A stretch of DNA of 64,000 nucleotides from positions 1 to 64,000 of the forward strand of contig JAPYSB010000002.1 of assembly GCA_029936675.1 (NCBI GenBank), read 5' to 3'. Position 1 is the stretch's first letter. Each line of letters begins with the position of its first letter. This document shows positions 62,131 to 64,000 of this stretch, one piece after another. The stretch comes from Dehalococcoidia bacterium (lineage in GTDB: Bacteria; Chloroflexota; Dehalococcoidia; Lucifugimonadales; UBA826). The position numbers were made by a program, and so were the translations under genes. The notes below the pieces were generated by a model. It saw only the letters and a list, made by a program, of their open reading frames with translations. It did not search any database and had not been told where the DNA came from.

Positions 62131-63399
62131 TTGGGTAATACAGAAGACTCTACCAATATAAAACCTTGGTCTGCTTTCAGGTTTCCAAATTTCAGGATGC
62201 TATGGATATCCGGATTATGTGCTTCAGTTACCATGCAGATCCGGCTGCTTGGATTTGGTGTGTGGCTTTATGAGGAGACAGGTTCAGGGATACAACTCGG
62301 ACTACTAGGATTGGTACAACTCGCTGTCCAAATGCCAGCCTCATTGTTTGGAGGAGCATTCGCTGACCAGTTTGATCGAAAAAAGCTAATAGCGATCACC
62401 CAATGTTTTAGCTTCTTCTTAATAACCCTTGCCGCAATTCTATTAATTAGTGATTCCTTGAGGCCATGGCACATATATGCCATGGTCGCAATACTCGGAG
62501 TTACCAGCACAATGGGAGGGCCAGCCCGTTCTGCTATTACAGCCAATGTAGTACCCACTTCCCACCTGCTGCATGCTGTTACTTCTAATACAGCTACATA
62601 TCAAATAAGCTCCATCCTAACACCTTTATTATTTTCCGTTGCATATAAATTAGTTGGGTTACCTGCTGTATTTTTAATAGGTGTCTGCTTCTCCCTACCA
62701 GCCTCAATAATACCTTTGTTTATTAATGCCAAATACGGTACTGATGGAACTGACAAACCATCAGAAGGCTCTATGATTTCAAGATTATGGGAAGGATTCA
62801 CATTTGTTAGAAACCACCCCATACTTCCTGGTCTATATATCATGGACATAGGGGTTACCGTCGTAAGCTTTTACCGAGAAATCATGCCTTTGATAGTCGA
62901 TAAATTATTCAAGCAGGGTGCCTGGGCTATAGGACCTCTCTCAGCCGCCAATTCTCTGGGCGGAGTTTCTGGTAGTTTCCTTGTCCTTTTCTTGGCTAAA
63001 TATCGCTCCAAAGGAATGCTGGTTCTATACGCTACAGGAATATATTCCCTTTTGTTATTCGGCTTCGGCTCAATTCAGTTCCTTAACGTACACCCATTGT
63101 TTTTATTATTAATCGGGGGAGGAATAATTTCCGGACTGGGTGCGACTGATGCAATAGGTATGACTACCAGACAAACTACGGTGCAATTAACAACTCCTGA
63201 CCATATGAGAGGTAGAGCTGTAAGTTTTCATTCTTTTTGCGCGATGGCAGCAAATAATATAGGAACATTTGAGGTTGGTTTCATGTCCGAACGAATTGGA
63301 GCTGGAAACACTATGCTATTAGGCGGAACAGTATCTGTTTGCGTGGTCCTTCTTGTATGGCGCCTAATAACCGGGTTAAGAAGTTATAGATACCCTTAG
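62131..63399 (+). CDS. MFS transporter, MFS_3/enterobactin-exporter-like
   Basis: A 422-residue MFS carrier with about 12 helices and the same lead-in style (FPNFRMLWISGLCAS), motif A GGAFADQFDRKKLI and GGPARSAITANVVP as the carrier at 52178. It probably exports a small molecule. The start is TTG at 62131 with no strong ribosome site. Its stop overlaps the convergent aldo/keto reductase stop by four bases. It could be co-transcribed with the SDR upstream. Confidence 0.84.
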   Translation: MGNTEDSTNIKPWSAFRFPNFRMLWISGLCASVTMQIRLLGFGVWLYEETGSGIQLGLLGLVQLAVQMPASLFGGAFADQFDRKKLIAITQCFSFFLITLAAILLISDSLRPWHIYAMVAILGVTSTMGGPARSAITANVVPTSHLLHAVTSNTATYQISSILTPLLFSVAYKLVGLPAVFLIGVCFSLPASIIPLFINAKYGTDGTDKPSEGSMISRLWEGFTFVRNHPILPGLYIMDIGVTVVSFYREIMPLIVDKLFKQGAWAIGPLSAANSLGGVSGSFLVLFLAKYRSKGMLVLYATGIYSLLLFGFGSIQFLNVHPLFLLLIGGGIISGLGATDAIGMTTRQTTVQLTTPDHMRGRAVSFHSFCAMAANNIGTFEVGFMSERIGAGNTMLLGGTVSVCVVLLVWRLITGLRSYRYP

Positions 63400-64000
63400 A
63401 TTATTGCTAATTTGGGCTCTGGATCAATGGAAACCCTTGTTGAAGTTATGTTTTCTTGGGCCTCTGTTGATAACTGTTGAAACCGTGACCCAGCATCCAA
63501 AACTTTTTCAAGTAATGAGAACTCTCCACAGCTAGGGGCCGTATCTATTTTTTGCGATAACTGCCACCACAAAGCTTCATCTATTTCTTTCTGTTCCCTA
63601 TAGGGGTCGTACCAGGTAGCACAGTCTTTTTCTTTATCGGCCCATCCCCCTCTGGCAATCATCTTTATTGTCTGAATTCCTACATCATTTTGATTGCAAA
63701 ATTGAATTAATGTATCTGAATCTTTCCGGTACTCAGGATTTCTATACATCGAAGCATTCACCGGAAACATCACAGTATCGAAATCAAACCTCCTCAGCGC
63801 CTCCAGATGTGTAGCCGGTGAAGAAGGGCCATGTCCAGTAATACCAAGCCATTTCGTAAGCCCTTGTTCCTTCATCTCTACTAACGCCTCCAAGGCCCCA
63901 CCTTTTCCTGTCACCAGATCTAAAGTTTCAAGATCTATTACAGAATGCAATTGGAACAAATCAAAAGAGTCCACCTTCATTCGGCCCATTATGTCTTGAA
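63396..64000 (-). CDS. Aldo/keto reductase, N-terminus cut by window edge
   Basis: The C-terminal two-thirds of an aldo/keto reductase-like TIM barrel. The frame is open to the window edge (reading QDIMGRMKVDSFDLFQLH at the boundary), so the internal ATG at 63989 is not the start. The VDSFDLFQLH strand, GALEALVEMKEQGLTKWLGITGHG and a C-terminal helix set are characteristic of AKR proteins. The catalytic Tyr and Lys would lie in the missing part, so activity cannot be checked. The gene is convergent with the MFS carrier. Confidence 0.82.
   Translation of the reverse strand, partial: QDIMGRMKVDSFDLFQLHSVIDLETLDLVTGKGGALEALVEMKEQGLTKWLGITGHGPSSPATHLEALRRFDFDTVMFPVNASMYRNPEYRKDSDTLIQFCNQNDVGIQTIKMIARGGWADKEKDCATWYDPYREQKEIDEALWWQLSQKIDTAPSCGEFSLLEKVLDAGSRFQQLSTEAQENITSTRVSIDPEPKLAII

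Noticed and set aside
1..64000. CRISPR arrays, insertion sequences, prophage
   Set aside because: I saw no regularly spaced repeats, transposase, integrase or phage structural genes.

Overview
This window reads as one stretch of a free-living bacterial chromosome with a moderately low G+C content. It has dense gene packing, many TTG/GTG starts and frequent ATGA or TGATG overlaps, and I saw no phage, IS or CRISPR signature. The gene content suggests a marine Chloroflexota lineage of the SAR202 type. Two enolase-superfamily enzymes, two luciferase-like flavin monooxygenases, several MFS carriers, amidase/SDR/aldolase catabolic genes, dehalogenase-like proteins, ThyX, ImuB/DnaE2 and an LprG-P55-like pair occur together. 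This taxonomic call is inference, because no rRNA or marker phylogeny is available here.

Left part (1-30 kb): mostly housekeeping. A cytosolic reductive-dehalogenase-like Fe-S protein comes first, then rsmG with a YbhN-type membrane protein, an anchored surface protein, and an LprG-like lipoprotein followed by a DHA2 MFS carrier. A minus-strand operon runs rpsF-ssb-rpsR-SurA/PpiC-hom and then a short gene missed by ordinary ORF calling. This gene encodes an ArsC/Spx-family selenoprotein with an in-frame UGA at 8587-8589 followed by a SECIS-like hairpin at 8553-8571. It ends two bases before an SDR gene. Next come thyX, a three-gene plus-strand catabolic operon (SsuD-like monooxygenase, FAH-family hydrolase, phosphotriesterase-family hydrolase), a minus-strand set with trpA and aroH, and thrB-lysC with two glycosyltransferases. 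mutS2 and a large MMPL exporter complete this part.

Middle (30-46 kb): fmt, then a minus-strand unit of a 14-repeat Kelch lipoprotein and two giant FtsX-type ABC permeases with no ATPase gene beside them. This is followed by an AT-rich imuB-dnaE2 mutagenesis cassette with a perfect AGAAC-N4-GTTCT LexA-type box upstream.

Right part (46-64 kb): an accessory catabolic island. It holds two mandelate-racemase/enolase-like dehydratases, GNAT, EamA exporter, luciferase-like monooxygenase, four MFS carriers, an iodotyrosine-deiodinase-like nitroreductase with its substrate triad conserved, and an amidase. It also has an HpcH-aldolase/dienelactone-hydrolase/DUF6295 set, an SDR and a truncated aldo/keto reductase at the right edge. 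The genes look suited to uptake and oxidative or reductive breakdown of diverse, partly halogenated or cyclic organic compounds.

The most notable observation is the unannotated selenoprotein gene at 8278-8622.
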